The notes under the pieces were generated by a model. That model had not been told where the DNA came from. It searched no databases and saw only the letters and a list, made by a program, of their open reading frames with translations. 64,000 nt of DNA from Medicago truncatula (taxonomy: Eukaryota; Streptophyta; Magnoliopsida; Fabales; Fabaceae): contig NC_053047.1 of assembly GCF_003473485.1 (NCBI RefSeq), positions 42,394,972 to 42,458,971 on the forward strand. The letters run 5' to 3'. Both the position numbers and the translations under genes were made by a program. This document shows positions 22,178-33,115 of the stretch, piece after piece (positions within the stretch are counted from its first letter, which is position 1; each line of letters opens with the position of its first letter).

Positions 22178-24415
22178 ATGTCTGGAGATGAGGAATCAGT
22201 TACTACAAAATACACAAGTGTCAAGCATGACTATGATACTGCTGACAAGAAAACAGACTCTGGAAAAGCTCCAAAGTTTAATGGAGATCCAGAAGAGTTT
22301 TCATGGTGGAAAACTAATATGTACAGCTTTATCATGGGATTGGATGAAGAGCTATGGGATATACTGGAAGATGGAGTTGATGATCTGGATTTGGATGAAG
22401 AAGGAGCTGCTATAGACAGAAGAATACATACTCCTGCTCAGAAGAAGCTTTATAAGAAACACCACAAGATAAGAGGAATCATTGTGGCTTCTATACCTCG
22501 CACCGAATACATGAAAATGAGTGACAAATCTACTGCGAAGGCTATGTTTGCTTCTCTATGTGCAAACTTTGAAGGCAGCAAGAAAGTAAAAGAGGCTAAA
22601 GCTTTGATGCTAGTTCGTCAGTATGAACTTTTCAGAATGAAGGATGATGACAGTATAGAAGAAATGTACTCAAGATTTCAAACTTTAGTTTCTGGATTGC
22701 AAATACTGAAGAAAAGCTATGTTGCTTCTGATCATGTTAGTAAGATTTTGAGAAGCTTACCTCCAAGATGGAGACCCAAAGTAACTGCTATTGAGGAACC
22801 TAAGGATCTAAATACTTTAAGTGTTGAAGATCTTGTTAGCTCACTCAAAGTGCATGAAATGAGTTTAAATGAGCATGAAACCTCTAAGAAGAGTAAATCC
22901 ATTGCTTTACCATCTAAAGGAAAGACCTCAAAATCTTCCAAAGCCTACAAAGCCAGTGAATCTGAAGAAGAATCACCTGATGGAGATTCTGATGAAGATC
23001 AATCTGTAAAAATGGCTATACTGTCCAACAAGCTTGAGTATCTGGCAAGGAAGCAGAAGAAATTTTTGAGCAAGAGAGGTAGCTACAAGAACTCCAAGAA
23101 AGAAGATCAGAAGGGATGCTTCAATTGTAAGAAGCCTGGTCATTTCATTGCTGATTGCCCTGATCTTCAGAAGGAGAAGTTTAAAGACAAATCCAAGAAA
23201 TCAAGCTTCAACTCCAGTAAATTCAGAAAGCAAATCAAAAAGAGCTTGATGGCGACCTGGGAAGATTTGGATAGTGAATCTGGTTCTGATAAAGAAGAAG
23301 CTGATGATGATGCTAAGGCAGCCGTGGGGTTAGTGGCAACAGTATCATCAGAAGCAGTATCAGAAGCTGAATCAGATTCAGAAGATGAAAATGAGGTATA
23401 TTCCAAAATCCCTAGACAAGAACTTGTTGATTCTCTAAAAGAACTTTTATCACTGTTTGAACACAGAACCAATGAGTTGACAGATTTAAAAGAAAAATAT
23501 GTTGATTTGATGAAACAACAAAAGTCAACTCTATTGGAACTGAAAGCTTCTGAAGAAGAACTCAAAGGGTTTAACCTCATATCAACAACATATGAAGATA
23601 GACTCAAGAGTCTTTGTCAGAAGCTACAAGAAAAATGTGATAAAGGTTCAGGCAATAAACATGAGATTGCCTTGGATGATTTTATTATGGCTGGAATAGA
23701 CAGAAGCAAAGTTGCTTCTATGATCTACAGCACATACAAGAACAAAGGCAAAGGGATTGGATATTCTGAGGAGAAATCCAAAGAATACAGTCTCAAGAGC
23801 TACTGTGATTGTATCAAGGATGGATTGAAATCCACCTTTGTGCCTGAAGGTACAAATGCTGTAACTGCTGATCAGTCAAAACCTGAAGCTTCTGGTTCAC
23901 AGGCTAAGATCACATCAAAGCCAGAAAACCTTAAGATCAAGGTAATGACAAAATCTGATCCTAAGAGTCAAAAGATTACAATTCTGAAAAGATCAGAAAC
24001 TGTTCATCAGAATCTGATTAAACCAGAATCTAAAATCCCAAAACAAAAGGATCAGAAGAACAAAGCAGCTACTGCTTCTGAGAAAACAATACCAAAAGGT
24101 GTCAAACCTAAAGTATTGAATGATCAGAAGCCACTCAGCATTCACCCTAAGGTACAAGGGAGGAAAAGTAAAACCTCCAAAACTAACCCAAAAGGACCCA
24201 TGAAGATATGGGTACCTAAATCTGAATTGTCCAAAAATGCAGGTGTGCTTAAGGGCAAGAGAGAAACAAAGGTCATGGTACCTAGACAGCGGATGTTCAA
24301 GGCACATGACTGGAGAGAAAGCTTTGTTCCTTACCCTTACAATGAAAGATGGAGGAGAAGTGAAGTTTGGTGGCAACCAAACTGGAAAGATCATTGGTAC
24401 AGGTACTATTGGTAA
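22178..24415 (+). CDS. gag protein of the SIRE-type element
   Basis: 745-codon ORF with a copia gag domain in the first 240 residues and a CCHC zinc knuckle C-x2-C-x4-H-x4-C at about residues 314-327 (CFNCKKPGHFIADC). The rest is Lys/Glu/Ser-rich with coiled-coil-like stretches. Gag packages the element RNA in the virus-like particle. The frame leaves the protease frame near 24240-24400; the last part of this ORF is not gag-like. This may be a real frame change or a mutation. Confidence 0.85.
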   Translation: MSGDEESVTTKYTSVKHDYDTADKKTDSGKAPKFNGDPEEFSWWKTNMYSFIMGLDEELWDILEDGVDDLDLDEEGAAIDRRIHTPAQKKLYKKHHKIRGIIVASIPRTEYMKMSDKSTAKAMFASLCANFEGSKKVKEAKALMLVRQYELFRMKDDDSIEEMYSRFQTLVSGLQILKKSYVASDHVSKILRSLPPRWRPKVTAIEEPKDLNTLSVEDLVSSLKVHEMSLNEHETSKKSKSIALPSKGKTSKSSKAYKASESEEESPDGDSDEDQSVKMAILSNKLEYLARKQKKFLSKRGSYKNSKKEDQKGCFNCKKPGHFIADCPDLQKEKFKDKSKKSSFNSSKFRKQIKKSLMATWEDLDSESGSDKEEADDDAKAAVGLVATVSSEAVSEAESDSEDENEVYSKIPRQELVDSLKELLSLFEHRTNELTDLKEKYVDLMKQQKSTLLELKASEEELKGFNLISTTYEDRLKSLCQKLQEKCDKGSGNKHEIALDDFIMAGIDRSKVASMIYSTYKNKGKGIGYSEEKSKEYSLKSYCDCIKDGLKSTFVPEGTNAVTADQSKPEASGSQAKITSKPENLKIKVMTKSDPKSQKITILKRSETVHQNLIKPESKIPKQKDQKNKAATASEKTIPKGVKPKVLNDQKPLSIHPKVQGRKSKTSKTNPKGPMKIWVPKSELSKNAGVLKGKRETKVMVPRQRMFKAHDWRESFVPYPYNERWRRSEVWWQPNWKDHWYRYYW

Positions 24416-24674
24416 TTCCTCCATCTCAATTAATAATGTGTGGCTAGTAGATGGTCTGAAGCATAACCTATTGAGCATTAGTCAATTTTGTGACAATGGA
24501 TATGATGTAACGTTCAGTAAGACCAACTGCACACTAGTCAACAAGGATGACAAATCCATTACATTCAAGGGAAAGAGAGTTGAGAATGTCTATAAAATAA
24601 ATTTCTCTGATCTGGCTGATCAGAAGGTAGTTTGCCTTCTGTCAATGAATGATAAAAAAATGGGTATGGCATAA
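24237..24674 (+). pseudogene. Protease segment of the pol region, frame-broken
   Basis: The aspartic protease signature W-Y-L-D-S-G-C-S-R-H is at about residues 14-23 of this frame. It overlaps the gag ORF in the +1 frame and runs into a stop at 24674. The break into the next frame falls in a run of seven A at 24654-24660, just before the gag-pre-integrase motif (W-H-K-R-L-G-H). It probably arose by homopolymer slippage, so the polyprotein is interrupted here. Confidence 0.75.
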
Positions 24675-27417
24675 AAGGTTGGGACATGCTAATTGGAGAT
24701 TAATTTCTAAAATTAGCAAGTTACAACTGGTCAAAGGATTGCCTAACATTGATTATCATTCAGATGCACTTTGTGGTGCATGTCAGAAAGGAAAAATTGT
24801 GAAAAATTCTTTCAAGTCTAAAGACATTGTATCAACCTCCAGACCCTTAGAATTACTCCATATTGATCTTTTTGGTCCAGTTAACACTGCATCTTTATAT
24901 GGAAGTAAATATGGATTAGTCATTGTTGATGATTACAGCAGATGGACTTGGGTAAAATTCATTAAAAGTAAAGACTATGCATGTGAAGTGTTTAGCAGCT
25001 TCTGCACTCAAATACAATCTGAAAAAGAATTGAAAATTTTGAAAGTCAGAAGTGATCATGGTGGAGAATTTGAAAATGAGCCATTTGAACTTTTTTGTGA
25101 AAAACATGGGATTCTCCATGAGTTTTCTTCTCCTAGAACTCCACAACAAAATGGGGTTGTAGAAAGAAAGAACAGAACCTTACAAGAAATGGCCAGAACC
25201 ATGATCCATGAAAACAACTTAGCTAAACATTTTTGGGCAGAAGCAGTCAATACTTCATGTTATATTCAAAATAGGATCTATATCAGACCTATGTTGGAGA
25301 AAACAGCATATGAACTCTTTAAAGGAAGAAGACCCAATATCTCTTACTTTCATCAGTTTGGATGTACTTGTTACATCTTAAACACTAAAGACTATCTGAA
25401 GAAATTTGATGCCAAGGCTCAAAGAGGAATCTTTTTAGGTTACTCTGAAAGGTCAAAGGCATACATAGTGTATAATTCAGAAACACAATGTGTTGAAGAA
25501 TCTATGCATGTAAAATTTGATGATAGAGAGCCTGGAAGTAAAACTTCAGAGCAAAGTGAAAGTAATGCAGGTACAACTGATTCTGAAGATGCATCAGAAT
25601 CTGATCAACCTTCTGATTCTGAAAAGTATACAGAAGTTGAATCTAGTCCAGAAGCTGAAATCACTCCAGAAGCTGAGTCTAATTCAGAAGCAGAACCTAG
25701 CCCAAAAGTACAGAATGAAAGTGCTTCTGAGGACTGTCAAGATAACACTCAGCAGGTTATTCAACCTAAATTCAAGCACAAATCTTCACATCCTGAGGAG
25801 CTAATCATTGGAAGCAAAGATAGTCCTAGAAGAACAAGATCACATTTTAGACAAGAAGAGTCATTAATAGGACTGCTTTCAATAATTGAGCCTAAAACTG
25901 TTGAAGAAGCTCTCTCAGATGATGGATGGATATTAGCTATGCAAGAAGAGCTAAATCAATTCCAAAGGAATGATGTGTGGGATCTGGTACCCAAACCTTT
26001 TCAGAAGAACATTATTGGAACAAAATGGGTATTCAGAAACAAGCTGAATGAACAAGGAGAAGTAACCAGAAACAAAGCCAGACTTGTTGCTCAAGGCTAC
26101 AGTCAACAAGAAGGCATTGATTACACTGAAACATTTGCTCCAGTTGCAAGATTGGAAGCAATCAGGTTACTTCTATCCTACGCAATTAATCATGGCATAA
26201 TATTATATCAAATGGATGTCAAAAGTGCCTTTCTTAATGGTGTCATTGAAGAAGAAGTGTATGTTAAACAACCTCCTGGGTTTGAGGATCTTAAGCATCC
26301 TGACCATGTTTATAAACTTAAGAAATCACTATATGGCTTGAAACAAGCTCCCAGAGCTTGGTATGATAGACTAAGTAATTTCTTAATTAAAAATGATTTT
26401 GAAAGAGGACAAGTTGACACAACACTCTTCAGAAGGACTCTTAAGAAAGATATTTTGATTGTGCAAATATATGTTGATGATATAATATTTGGTTCTACTA
26501 ATGCATCTCTTTGCAAAGAATTTTCTAAGTTAATGCAGGATGAATTTGAAATGAGTATGATGGGAGAACTGAAATTCTTTCTTGGAATTCAAATCAACCA
26601 AAGTAAAGAAGGAGTATATGTTCATCAAACAAAATATACAAAGGAGCTTCTGAAGAAGTTCAAGCTAGAAGATTGTAAAGTGATGAACACTCCAATGCAT
26701 CCAACCTGCACCTTAAGCAAAGAAGATACTGGAACAGTAGTAGACCAGAAGCTATACAGAGGTATGATTGGTTCTCTGTTATACCTCACTGCATCTAGAC
26801 CTGATATTTTATTCAGTGTATGCTTGTGTGCAAGATTTCAATCAGATCCTAGAGAATCTCATTTAACTGCAGTTAAGAGAATCTTCAGGTATCTGAAAGG
26901 AACAACTAATCTTGGACTCCTGTATAGGAAATCCCTAGATTATAAGTTGATTGGATTCTGTGATGCTGATTATGCTGGTGATAGGATTGAAAGAAAATCA
27001 ACCAGTGGAAATTGTCAATTCCTGGGAGAGAATCTGATATCCTGGGCAAGCAAAAGACAAGCAACTATTGCTATGTCTACAGCAGAAGCAGAATACATTT
27101 CAGCTGCAAGTTGTTGCACACAACTACTTTGGATGAAACATCAGTTGGAAGACTATCAGATTAATGCTAACAGTATTCCCATTTATTGTGATAATACTGC
27201 TGCTATTTATTTGTCAAAGAATCCAATTCTACATTCAAGAGCCAAGCATATTGAAATCAAACACCATTTTATCAGAGACTATGTTCAAAAAGGGATTTTA
27301 GATATACAATTCATTGATACTGAACATCAATGGGCTGATATATTTACAAAACCTTTATCTGTTGAAAGATTTGATTTTATTAAGAAAAATTTGAACATGC
27401 ATTTTGTGTCTGATTGA
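24649..27417 (+). CDS. Integrase, reverse transcriptase and RNase H of the SIRE-type element
   Basis: 922-codon ORF. The HHCC zinc-binding part (H8, H13, C42, C45) precedes the integrase core with D73, D136 and E172 (35 residues between D and E, as usual). The copia RT has Y-V-D-D at about residues 608-611, and RNase H has the CDADYAG/EAEY/CDNTAA motifs from about 770. It ends with a TGA at 27415. It starts inside the broken protease ORF, so it is probably not translated as part of a normal polyprotein. Confidence 0.85.
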   Translation: MIKKWVWHKRLGHANWRLISKISKLQLVKGLPNIDYHSDALCGACQKGKIVKNSFKSKDIVSTSRPLELLHIDLFGPVNTASLYGSKYGLVIVDDYSRWTWVKFIKSKDYACEVFSSFCTQIQSEKELKILKVRSDHGGEFENEPFELFCEKHGILHEFSSPRTPQQNGVVERKNRTLQEMARTMIHENNLAKHFWAEAVNTSCYIQNRIYIRPMLEKTAYELFKGRRPNISYFHQFGCTCYILNTKDYLKKFDAKAQRGIFLGYSERSKAYIVYNSETQCVEESMHVKFDDREPGSKTSEQSESNAGTTDSEDASESDQPSDSEKYTEVESSPEAEITPEAESNSEAEPSPKVQNESASEDCQDNTQQVIQPKFKHKSSHPEELIIGSKDSPRRTRSHFRQEESLIGLLSIIEPKTVEEALSDDGWILAMQEELNQFQRNDVWDLVPKPFQKNIIGTKWVFRNKLNEQGEVTRNKARLVAQGYSQQEGIDYTETFAPVARLEAIRLLLSYAINHGIILYQMDVKSAFLNGVIEEEVYVKQPPGFEDLKHPDHVYKLKKSLYGLKQAPRAWYDRLSNFLIKNDFERGQVDTTLFRRTLKKDILIVQIYVDDIIFGSTNASLCKEFSKLMQDEFEMSMMGELKFFLGIQINQSKEGVYVHQTKYTKELLKKFKLEDCKVMNTPMHPTCTLSKEDTGTVVDQKLYRGMIGSLLYLTASRPDILFSVCLCARFQSDPRESHLTAVKRIFRYLKGTTNLGLLYRKSLDYKLIGFCDADYAGDRIERKSTSGNCQFLGENLISWASKRQATIAMSTAEAEYISAASCCTQLLWMKHQLEDYQINANSIPIYCDNTAAIYLSKNPILHSRAKHIEIKHHFIRDYVQKGILDIQFIDTEHQWADIFTKPLSVERFDFIKKNLNMHFVSD

Positions 27418-27925
27418 AAAATTGCTTGCTTCTGAATAAGAAGTTTGGTTCTGAAGTTTATTCAGAATCATTTGGTTCATCAGAAGCTCTTAACTGAGGT
27501 TCTGAGGAAAATGTGCTTTTGAAGATGACGTCAGCACTAAAACTTCAGAAGTGTTATTCTTTGCTTCTGAATAGCATGGTTAGTGGGAACGTTGGCAGTT
27601 ACTTCATGTAACAGCTGTCCCATTATCCAAAAGGTAGTTTTCTGAAGAGTCTCTGACGTGGTCTATTTGTATTGGAGTATAACAAAAAGGGCAATAATGT
27701 TTTATTTGCTTTTTAACATACTTACACGCGCCCCCAATTTGTCATTAATGCTGTGTTTGTTTGTCCCTTCTGAATTGCAAACGTTTTAATAAAAACACTA
27801 AGTCAATTCACACACTACTCACTTCACAACAAACACTTTCTATTTTCTTCTCAACCCTCTGCGAAAGTAAGCGCATTCACTCATCCTCTCAAAACACCTT
27901 AGAACCCTAAAACTACTTCAAATCT
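27418..27925 (+). promoter_or_regulatory. Spacer upstream of the extra ORF, with a CRE-type palindrome
   Basis: About 0.5 kb between the pol stop and the ATG of the next ORF. It holds tgacgtca at 27526-27533, the same palindrome as in the LTRs, and acceptor-like CT-rich stretches near 27840-27865. Either an internal promoter or a spliced subgenomic RNA would allow the ORF to be expressed; no choice is possible from sequence. Confidence 0.4.
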
Positions 27926-30922
27926 ATGGCATCTTCAAGTTCTGCTGGTGGTTCTTCATCAAATATGGATATAGATACTCCAGCATATGAAATCAAAGGA
28001 AGAACTATGTCTATTGAGGAATGGGAGTTAATCATTCAAGCGGAAAATCCAGTGGATTTCGCTTCTCTAACTCACCATGGGTGCGACTTGGTAAGATTCT
28101 ACAAGAAGCAGAAGCTGATGAGTTACTTCAGTCTTCTCAATGGTCCTACTTACGAAGTGCTGGTCAGACAATTCTGGGTAAGGGCTTCAGTCTTTGACAT
28201 TGAAGCTGCTAGACAGGAAGAAGCTCAACTGATTCTGGTTGATCCTACTCTAAAGGGAAAAACCAGAGAAGAAATGGGTCTACTCTCCTTCACCGGCACA
28301 GAGATTAGATCAAATGTCATGGGTATTCCTGTAACCATAAATGAGCAGATTATTGCTCAAGCCATGGGAAGGGATACTTCTGGCAAATACTTTGGAGAAG
28401 AAATTCCTAATCCAAGAACCAGCTCTTGGAAGGAAATTGTGAATGAGACCATCTATGGGTCTAAGGTTGCTCAATCTTACAGCACTTTGAGCATTGAGAA
28501 GAAAATGCTGCTGAAGATCCAGAATGAGAACATCTTTCCCAAAGGTGGAGGAAATGATCAACCTTCACTTGGTCACAAAGTCTTTCTGCATCACACCATC
28601 ACTCAGGAAACAACGATGAATGTTCCAAAGTACATGTTCAAATACATGATCAAGGAACTAAAGAAGAGTCAAATGGAAAACAGAAAGTTTGTTCCTTATG
28701 GAAGACTACTCTCTGTAATCTTTCAAGAAGGAGGACTTCTAAGTGCCTTGAAGGATGTGGGCATCTATGATAACCAGAAGCTGGGAGCAGTAACTGGGAA
28801 GATAATCAATGCATCAACACTTGTGAAGATGAAACTGATTCCAGCAAATGCTCTCAAGAAACTAGATTCTGATATGCGTGAATCTGATGCAATATCTGAT
28901 CTAGTCACTCATCACATCCCCATCTACAAGAAGGATCCCCTGGATGTGCAGAGAGCCTACATCTTGGACTTCTACAAAACCTACAATCAGAAGATCAGCT
29001 TGAAAGATGTCCCTGAAGAAATGTATGGTGGTGATCTGCCTGTGACCAAAGGTAGAAAATCTAAGAAGAAGCAGATCACCAAGGAAGAATACCTTGCTGA
29101 AGATGCTACTGAGGAGGGTGCTCAGAAGCATAAGAAAGCCAAGAAGGAAAAATCTGCTATGTCCACCATTCTTGAGGAAGTGGAGGATTTGGATGATGTC
29201 CCTCTTATCTCAAAAAGGACAAGGAATGCTCAAGAAACAGCAGAACAGCCTGCTTCTGAACAAACAGGCTCTGAGCAAGCTGCTTCTGAAGAGCCTCTAA
29301 GTCCCAAGAAGAAAAGAGAAGCTGCTCTTAAGACCATCAAAAGGAAGAGATCTTCAAGGAATCTGAAGACAGCTGAAGGACGAAGGGCAGAAATGTTGGA
29401 AGAACTGGAAGAAAACTGGGATGAAGACTCAAGCCCCAAGAAGGCAAAAAGGATTATAACTTCAGAGCCTATAGTCATGCCCAGTTTTGAAATGACTGAA
29501 GAAATAAAGCAGTATGCTAAGGAGTACTCTGCATCCAAGATAGCAGAGAAGAAAAGGTTGAAGGAAGTGTTTGAGAAAGAAAGGGATGAGCGTCTCAAGG
29601 CTGCAGGGTATGTGCCTACTCCTGACATTGCTGCTTTAGCGTCTGAGTTAGAAACTGTTCAGTATGGAGCAACTCTGCTTTCTCAAGCCTTGAAGAATAA
29701 GCAAGCTTCAGGAGCAACTTCATCAGAACCAGTTTCAAAAGCTCCAGAAGCAGTTCATCCAGAAGCTCAATCTTCAGGTAATTCATCCAAACCTGACATC
29801 TATACTCAGATTCCATCTCTACCCTCTTCACCCTCTTCATCATCCACAGAATCAGATGACCAACCCCTTAGCCAACACATAGACAAACTTCTAAAAACCA
29901 AACCTACCAAACTAACAGAATATGGAACACTTGACTATGAGAGAACTCAAATAGAATTTTCCAAAAATAGGATTAAACTGTGTGAGAAATTCAATTTGCC
30001 TACTACTCATCCACTATATCCAGATATTCCAGAACCTGTTAGTATACAACAACCTGAACCCACCCAAACAAACTCACCAAATAACCAAACTCCACAAAGA
30101 GCCTCTGAAGTAGTTTCAGAAGCAACTACTTCAGAAATCCCCCAACAACAACAAGAATCCTCAACCATTCACAATTTAGAAAAACACTTAGGTGGTGAAA
30201 TGCAACCTACACCTACAAAGGCCTCTAAGACAGTCCCTGGAAAGACTGTGTTAGAAAACCAACAAACAGAAACCATCCCTGAGCAAACTGTTCCTGAGCA
30301 AAATGTTCCTGAGCAAACTGTTCCTGAACAAACTGTTCCTGAACAAGATGCTTCTGAACAAGTTGCTTCTGAACAAGTTGCTTCTGACCATCAATCAACA
30401 GAACCAGAACAACAACCAGAACCACCAATAATAGATTTAGCCTCTGACCAACCTTCCACATCTCATACAACTCAATCTGAACCTTCAACCATCCCTGACT
30501 ATATCCTTGAATCTGAGTATATTGATGAACAGTTAATCAAGCTTAGTGATGAGATTCAGACACTGATTCTTCGCAGAACAGTTCCTGTACCTCCTATTCA
30601 CTATCTTGATCAATGGATGGATCTGAAAAAGAGTTTTGATGACCTGCTGGATAAGCTTAGTTCAAAGTGTGTCTCATCTCACTCTGCCATGCTGCAAAAG
30701 ATGTTGGATGATATGCATGAAGCAGCTAGAGTGAAAGAGCTGAATTACGTGCCTCTGCTGGACATCACTCCTTTCTATCCAGAAGAAGAGTACATCTCAA
30801 GGGCAACAAGAATTCATGCTGGGTACAAAAGAAGATTGAGGGAAAAAGATGAGCTACTCAAAAAGAAGGATGAGCAAATCAAGTATCTATTGGAACAGAT
30901 GTACAAGCAAACCCAACCTTAG
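27926..30922 (+). CDS. Extra 3' ORF (env-position ORF) of the SIRE-type element
   Basis: An uninterrupted 998-codon ORF in the place where Sireviruses carry a so-called env-like gene. The first 380 residues look globular and resemble plant proteins annotated as putative plant transposon protein. Next comes a Lys/Glu-rich part (about 390-560). A Pro/Glu/Gln/Ser-rich linker has a degenerate five-residue repeat (VPEQT/VASEQ) at about residues 782-822. The last 50 residues or so are charged and coiled-coil-like. I see no signal peptide and no hydrophobic segment long enough to span a membrane. Its function is unknown; being still open in a copy with a broken pol suggests only that the insertion is young. 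Confidence 0.8.
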   Translation: MASSSSAGGSSSNMDIDTPAYEIKGRTMSIEEWELIIQAENPVDFASLTHHGCDLVRFYKKQKLMSYFSLLNGPTYEVLVRQFWVRASVFDIEAARQEEAQLILVDPTLKGKTREEMGLLSFTGTEIRSNVMGIPVTINEQIIAQAMGRDTSGKYFGEEIPNPRTSSWKEIVNETIYGSKVAQSYSTLSIEKKMLLKIQNENIFPKGGGNDQPSLGHKVFLHHTITQETTMNVPKYMFKYMIKELKKSQMENRKFVPYGRLLSVIFQEGGLLSALKDVGIYDNQKLGAVTGKIINASTLVKMKLIPANALKKLDSDMRESDAISDLVTHHIPIYKKDPLDVQRAYILDFYKTYNQKISLKDVPEEMYGGDLPVTKGRKSKKKQITKEEYLAEDATEEGAQKHKKAKKEKSAMSTILEEVEDLDDVPLISKRTRNAQETAEQPASEQTGSEQAASEEPLSPKKKREAALKTIKRKRSSRNLKTAEGRRAEMLEELEENWDEDSSPKKAKRIITSEPIVMPSFEMTEEIKQYAKEYSASKIAEKKRLKEVFEKERDERLKAAGYVPTPDIAALASELETVQYGATLLSQALKNKQASGATSSEPVSKAPEAVHPEAQSSGNSSKPDIYTQIPSLPSSPSSSSTESDDQPLSQHIDKLLKTKPTKLTEYGTLDYERTQIEFSKNRIKLCEKFNLPTTHPLYPDIPEPVSIQQPEPTQTNSPNNQTPQRASEVVSEATTSEIPQQQQESSTIHNLEKHLGGEMQPTPTKASKTVPGKTVLENQQTETIPEQTVPEQNVPEQTVPEQTVPEQDASEQVASEQVASDHQSTEPEQQPEPPIIDLASDQPSTSHTTQSEPSTIPDYILESEYIDEQLIKLSDEIQTLILRRTVPVPPIHYLDQWMDLKKSFDDLLDKLSSKCVSSHSAMLQKMLDDMHEAARVKELNYVPLLDITPFYPEEEYISRATRIHAGYKRRLREKDELLKKKDEQIKYLLEQMYKQTQP

Positions 30923-31186
30923 TTGCACATTTTTTTTGCTTGTTTTAATTTTTTGTTCTAAGTACTTTAGTTGCACTGCATTTGTATCTCAACTTTTCTA
31001 TATATATATTATCATTGTTTCTGGATCTTGTGCTTTTTCACCTTCAATATGTTTTACAAGCTTTAACTCTGATGATATTTAATGCTGCTTGCTCTGAAAT
31101 ACTATTTTTAAAGGTTATATGTTTATTCTTTTGTTTTGTTTTGCTCTGATACTCTTTCTTTTGTTTCTATTCTTTTTGTTGATGAC

Positions 31187-31466
31187 AAAAGGGGGAGTAA
31201 ATGTATAGTATTTTTAAGGCACTGAGCCCCACTACAACCACTTCTAAATTTCTTTTAAATACTTCTGATTTGATTTTATGAGTATTTTATTGAAATTTAA
31301 TTAATAAGAATAGAACTTAGGGGGAGCTTACAAACCTCACCTTAAAGATCTATTAGACTCAGGGGGAGCTTACAAACCTCTATCCCAGTGGTCAACTTAT
31401 TAATTAGATCAACAACAATTGAACATTTTAAATACTATTGTTTGTCATCATCAAAAAGGGGGAGAT
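31187..31466 (+). other. Cluster of polypurine tracts before the 3' LTR
   Basis: aaaagggggag at 31187-31197, agggggagct near 31319 and again at 31361, and caaaaagggggagat at 31452-31466 next to the LTR. The last is the priming tract; the others are extra tracts, a reported hallmark of Sireviruses. Confidence 0.75.
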
Positions 31467-32747
31467 TGTTGGAACAAAATGTGTTTCACAATGAACCTTA
31501 TTAAGTTTTGATGATAACAAGGTATTAAAAATTGTCAATTGGTTATTACTAATAATTGTTCAAGTGTACAGGACCAAAGGCTACTCAAGTTATTTCAATA
31601 GGTCTTGGAAGAACAATGGAAAGAAAAAGAAATTCTGAGCATCTGAAGAAAACTGCTCCTGAAGCTGAAGTGCTTCTGAAGAGATGACGTCATCAGAAGC
31701 AGAAGGTCATCAGAAGCAAAAGTTTTCATCATAAGCAATATCTTCACCAGAAGCTACGTTTGATCCTTTAATCAAACTGAAGATTCAAAGTAGCTGATTC
31801 TCAATTCAGTCTTATCAAAGAAGAACGAAGAATTGAAAGGGAGGTATCAACGGATATATGGATAGCACTGAGCACTTGTCTCTCATTAATAGAGTTGACA
31901 AAGTACAAGTGTACAACCACTACCTCCACTACTCTGTTTTCTGTCTACGCTACAAGACAAAACAACAGCCATGCCTGCAGAATTTGTACACTCAAGATGG
32001 GAATGAATTTGAAGCTTATTCTTCAAAGGACTACACCCAAATCAGGCAAAGGATCACTGGTGGATAATCAAAGGATTTCAAACGACTCTTTAGACGTGCT
32101 GATTATCTCAACGTCTCTTTCACGCCTCTATATAAAGGAGTGAAGACTTGAAGATTGAATATAGAGATACATAAGTTCAAAAACGCCAAAACTCTGTCAA
32201 TTTGATTCTACAAAGCACACTGAATTTCTGCACTGATTTGATACATCTTAGAAATTCAAAGTCTAGAGTCTTTTCTGTATTGTATTGTGAACACCACTGA
32301 TTGTATATCAAGTGTTCAATTCAAACTCAATTCTCTGTATTTTTGTTTGATTAGAAGTCTCTTGCCTGCGTGCTTGAGCATTAGAAGTCTCTTGCTTAGT
32401 GCTTGAGCATTGGAAGACTCTTGCGTGTGTGCTTGAGCATTTTTTTGTGAAGTCTCATACTTAGAAAGTATTGAGCAGTTGTAATCTTTGTGATTATAGT
32501 GAAATCTCCTTGGAAGTGCAAGGGGGACTGGACTACTTCCGTGTTGTGGAAGGAACCAGGATAACTGCTTGTGTCTTTGTCTTTCTTTTCTCTGCTCTGT
32601 TCTTTTCCGCTGCAATCTGACTCTGATCATTTCATCAGAAGCAATCAAACTGTTTCTGAAGTTTTATCAGAAGAAGTTTTTTTTAAGAGAAATAGAAAAC
32701 ACAATTCAACCCCCCCCCCCCCCCCCTTCTTGTGTTTTTCACCTTCA
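31467..32747 (+). repeat. 3' LTR of the SIRE-type element
   Basis: Near-identical to 20835-22107. Differences noted: one base at about 31498, one near 31554, catcataagc for catcagaagc near 31731, one near 32653, shorter T runs, and a longer C run (about 20 C at 32710-32726 versus 7). Confidence 0.95.
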
Positions 32748-32754
32748 AAAGCAA

Positions 32755-33115
32755 CCCATAAGACTTCCCATTTGAAAGGAAACAAAAAGCGACGCTTGTA
32801 TGTCTTCTCCTATTTAAAGGAGATCCATCCTCGTAAAACTTCCCCTTTGAAGAGAAGCAGACTCGTAAGACTTCGTTTTTGAAGGGAAACAACCAATAAA
32901 ACTTCCCTTATGAAGGAAAGCATCACGTAAGACTTCCCCTACGAAGGGAAGCAACCAATAAGACTTACCCTTTGAAGGGAAACAACCAGTAAGACTTCCC
33001 TTTTGAAGGGAAGAAACTTCATAATACTTCCCCTATGAAGGGAAGTATCATTATTAGCTTTCCCTTTTTGAAGGAAGGTGGCCTCATAAGATTTTCCTTA
33101 AAGGAAAACAAACAA
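32755..33115. repeat. Hairpin-forming minisatellite
   Basis: About eleven degenerate units of 26-35 bp built on aagacttcccctttgaaggg followed by aagcaacc. Each unit contains the inverted pair cttccc/gggaag and could fold back on itself. It starts right after the target duplication of the SIRE-type element. Confidence 0.75.

Larger units (their letters stand above)
20835..32747 (+). mobile_element. SIRE/Maximus-type Ty1-copia retrotransposon
   Basis: A complete 11.9-kb element: 5' LTR, primer binding site, gag, protease, integrase/reverse transcriptase/RNase H, an extra 998-codon ORF, several polypurine tracts, 3' LTR. It is flanked by the exact 5-bp target duplication aaagc (20830-20834 and 32748-32752). 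LTRs run TG...CA and are 1273 and 1281 bp; by eye they differ by four substitutions plus homopolymer length changes, so insertion was recent. The pol order (PR-INT-RT-RH) marks Ty1-copia. A long extra 3' ORF, long LTRs and repeated GGGGGAG tracts mark the Sirevirus (SIRE/Maximus) lineage. gag-pol is not one open frame (see the parts), so the copy is probably not autonomous. Confidence 0.93.

Noticed and set aside
22732-23607. Open frames on the minus strand opposite gag
   Set aside because: They are mirror frames of the Ser/Glu/Lys-rich gag ORF and show no motif of their own.
27926-30922. Independent host gene
   Set aside because: It lies between pol and the polypurine tracts of a complete element with matching target duplications, so it belongs to the element.
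31858-32143. Small plus-strand ORFs in the LTRs (also at 21226-21511)
   Set aside because: Identical in both LTRs simply because the LTRs are copies; no known domain and they overlap each other in two frames.
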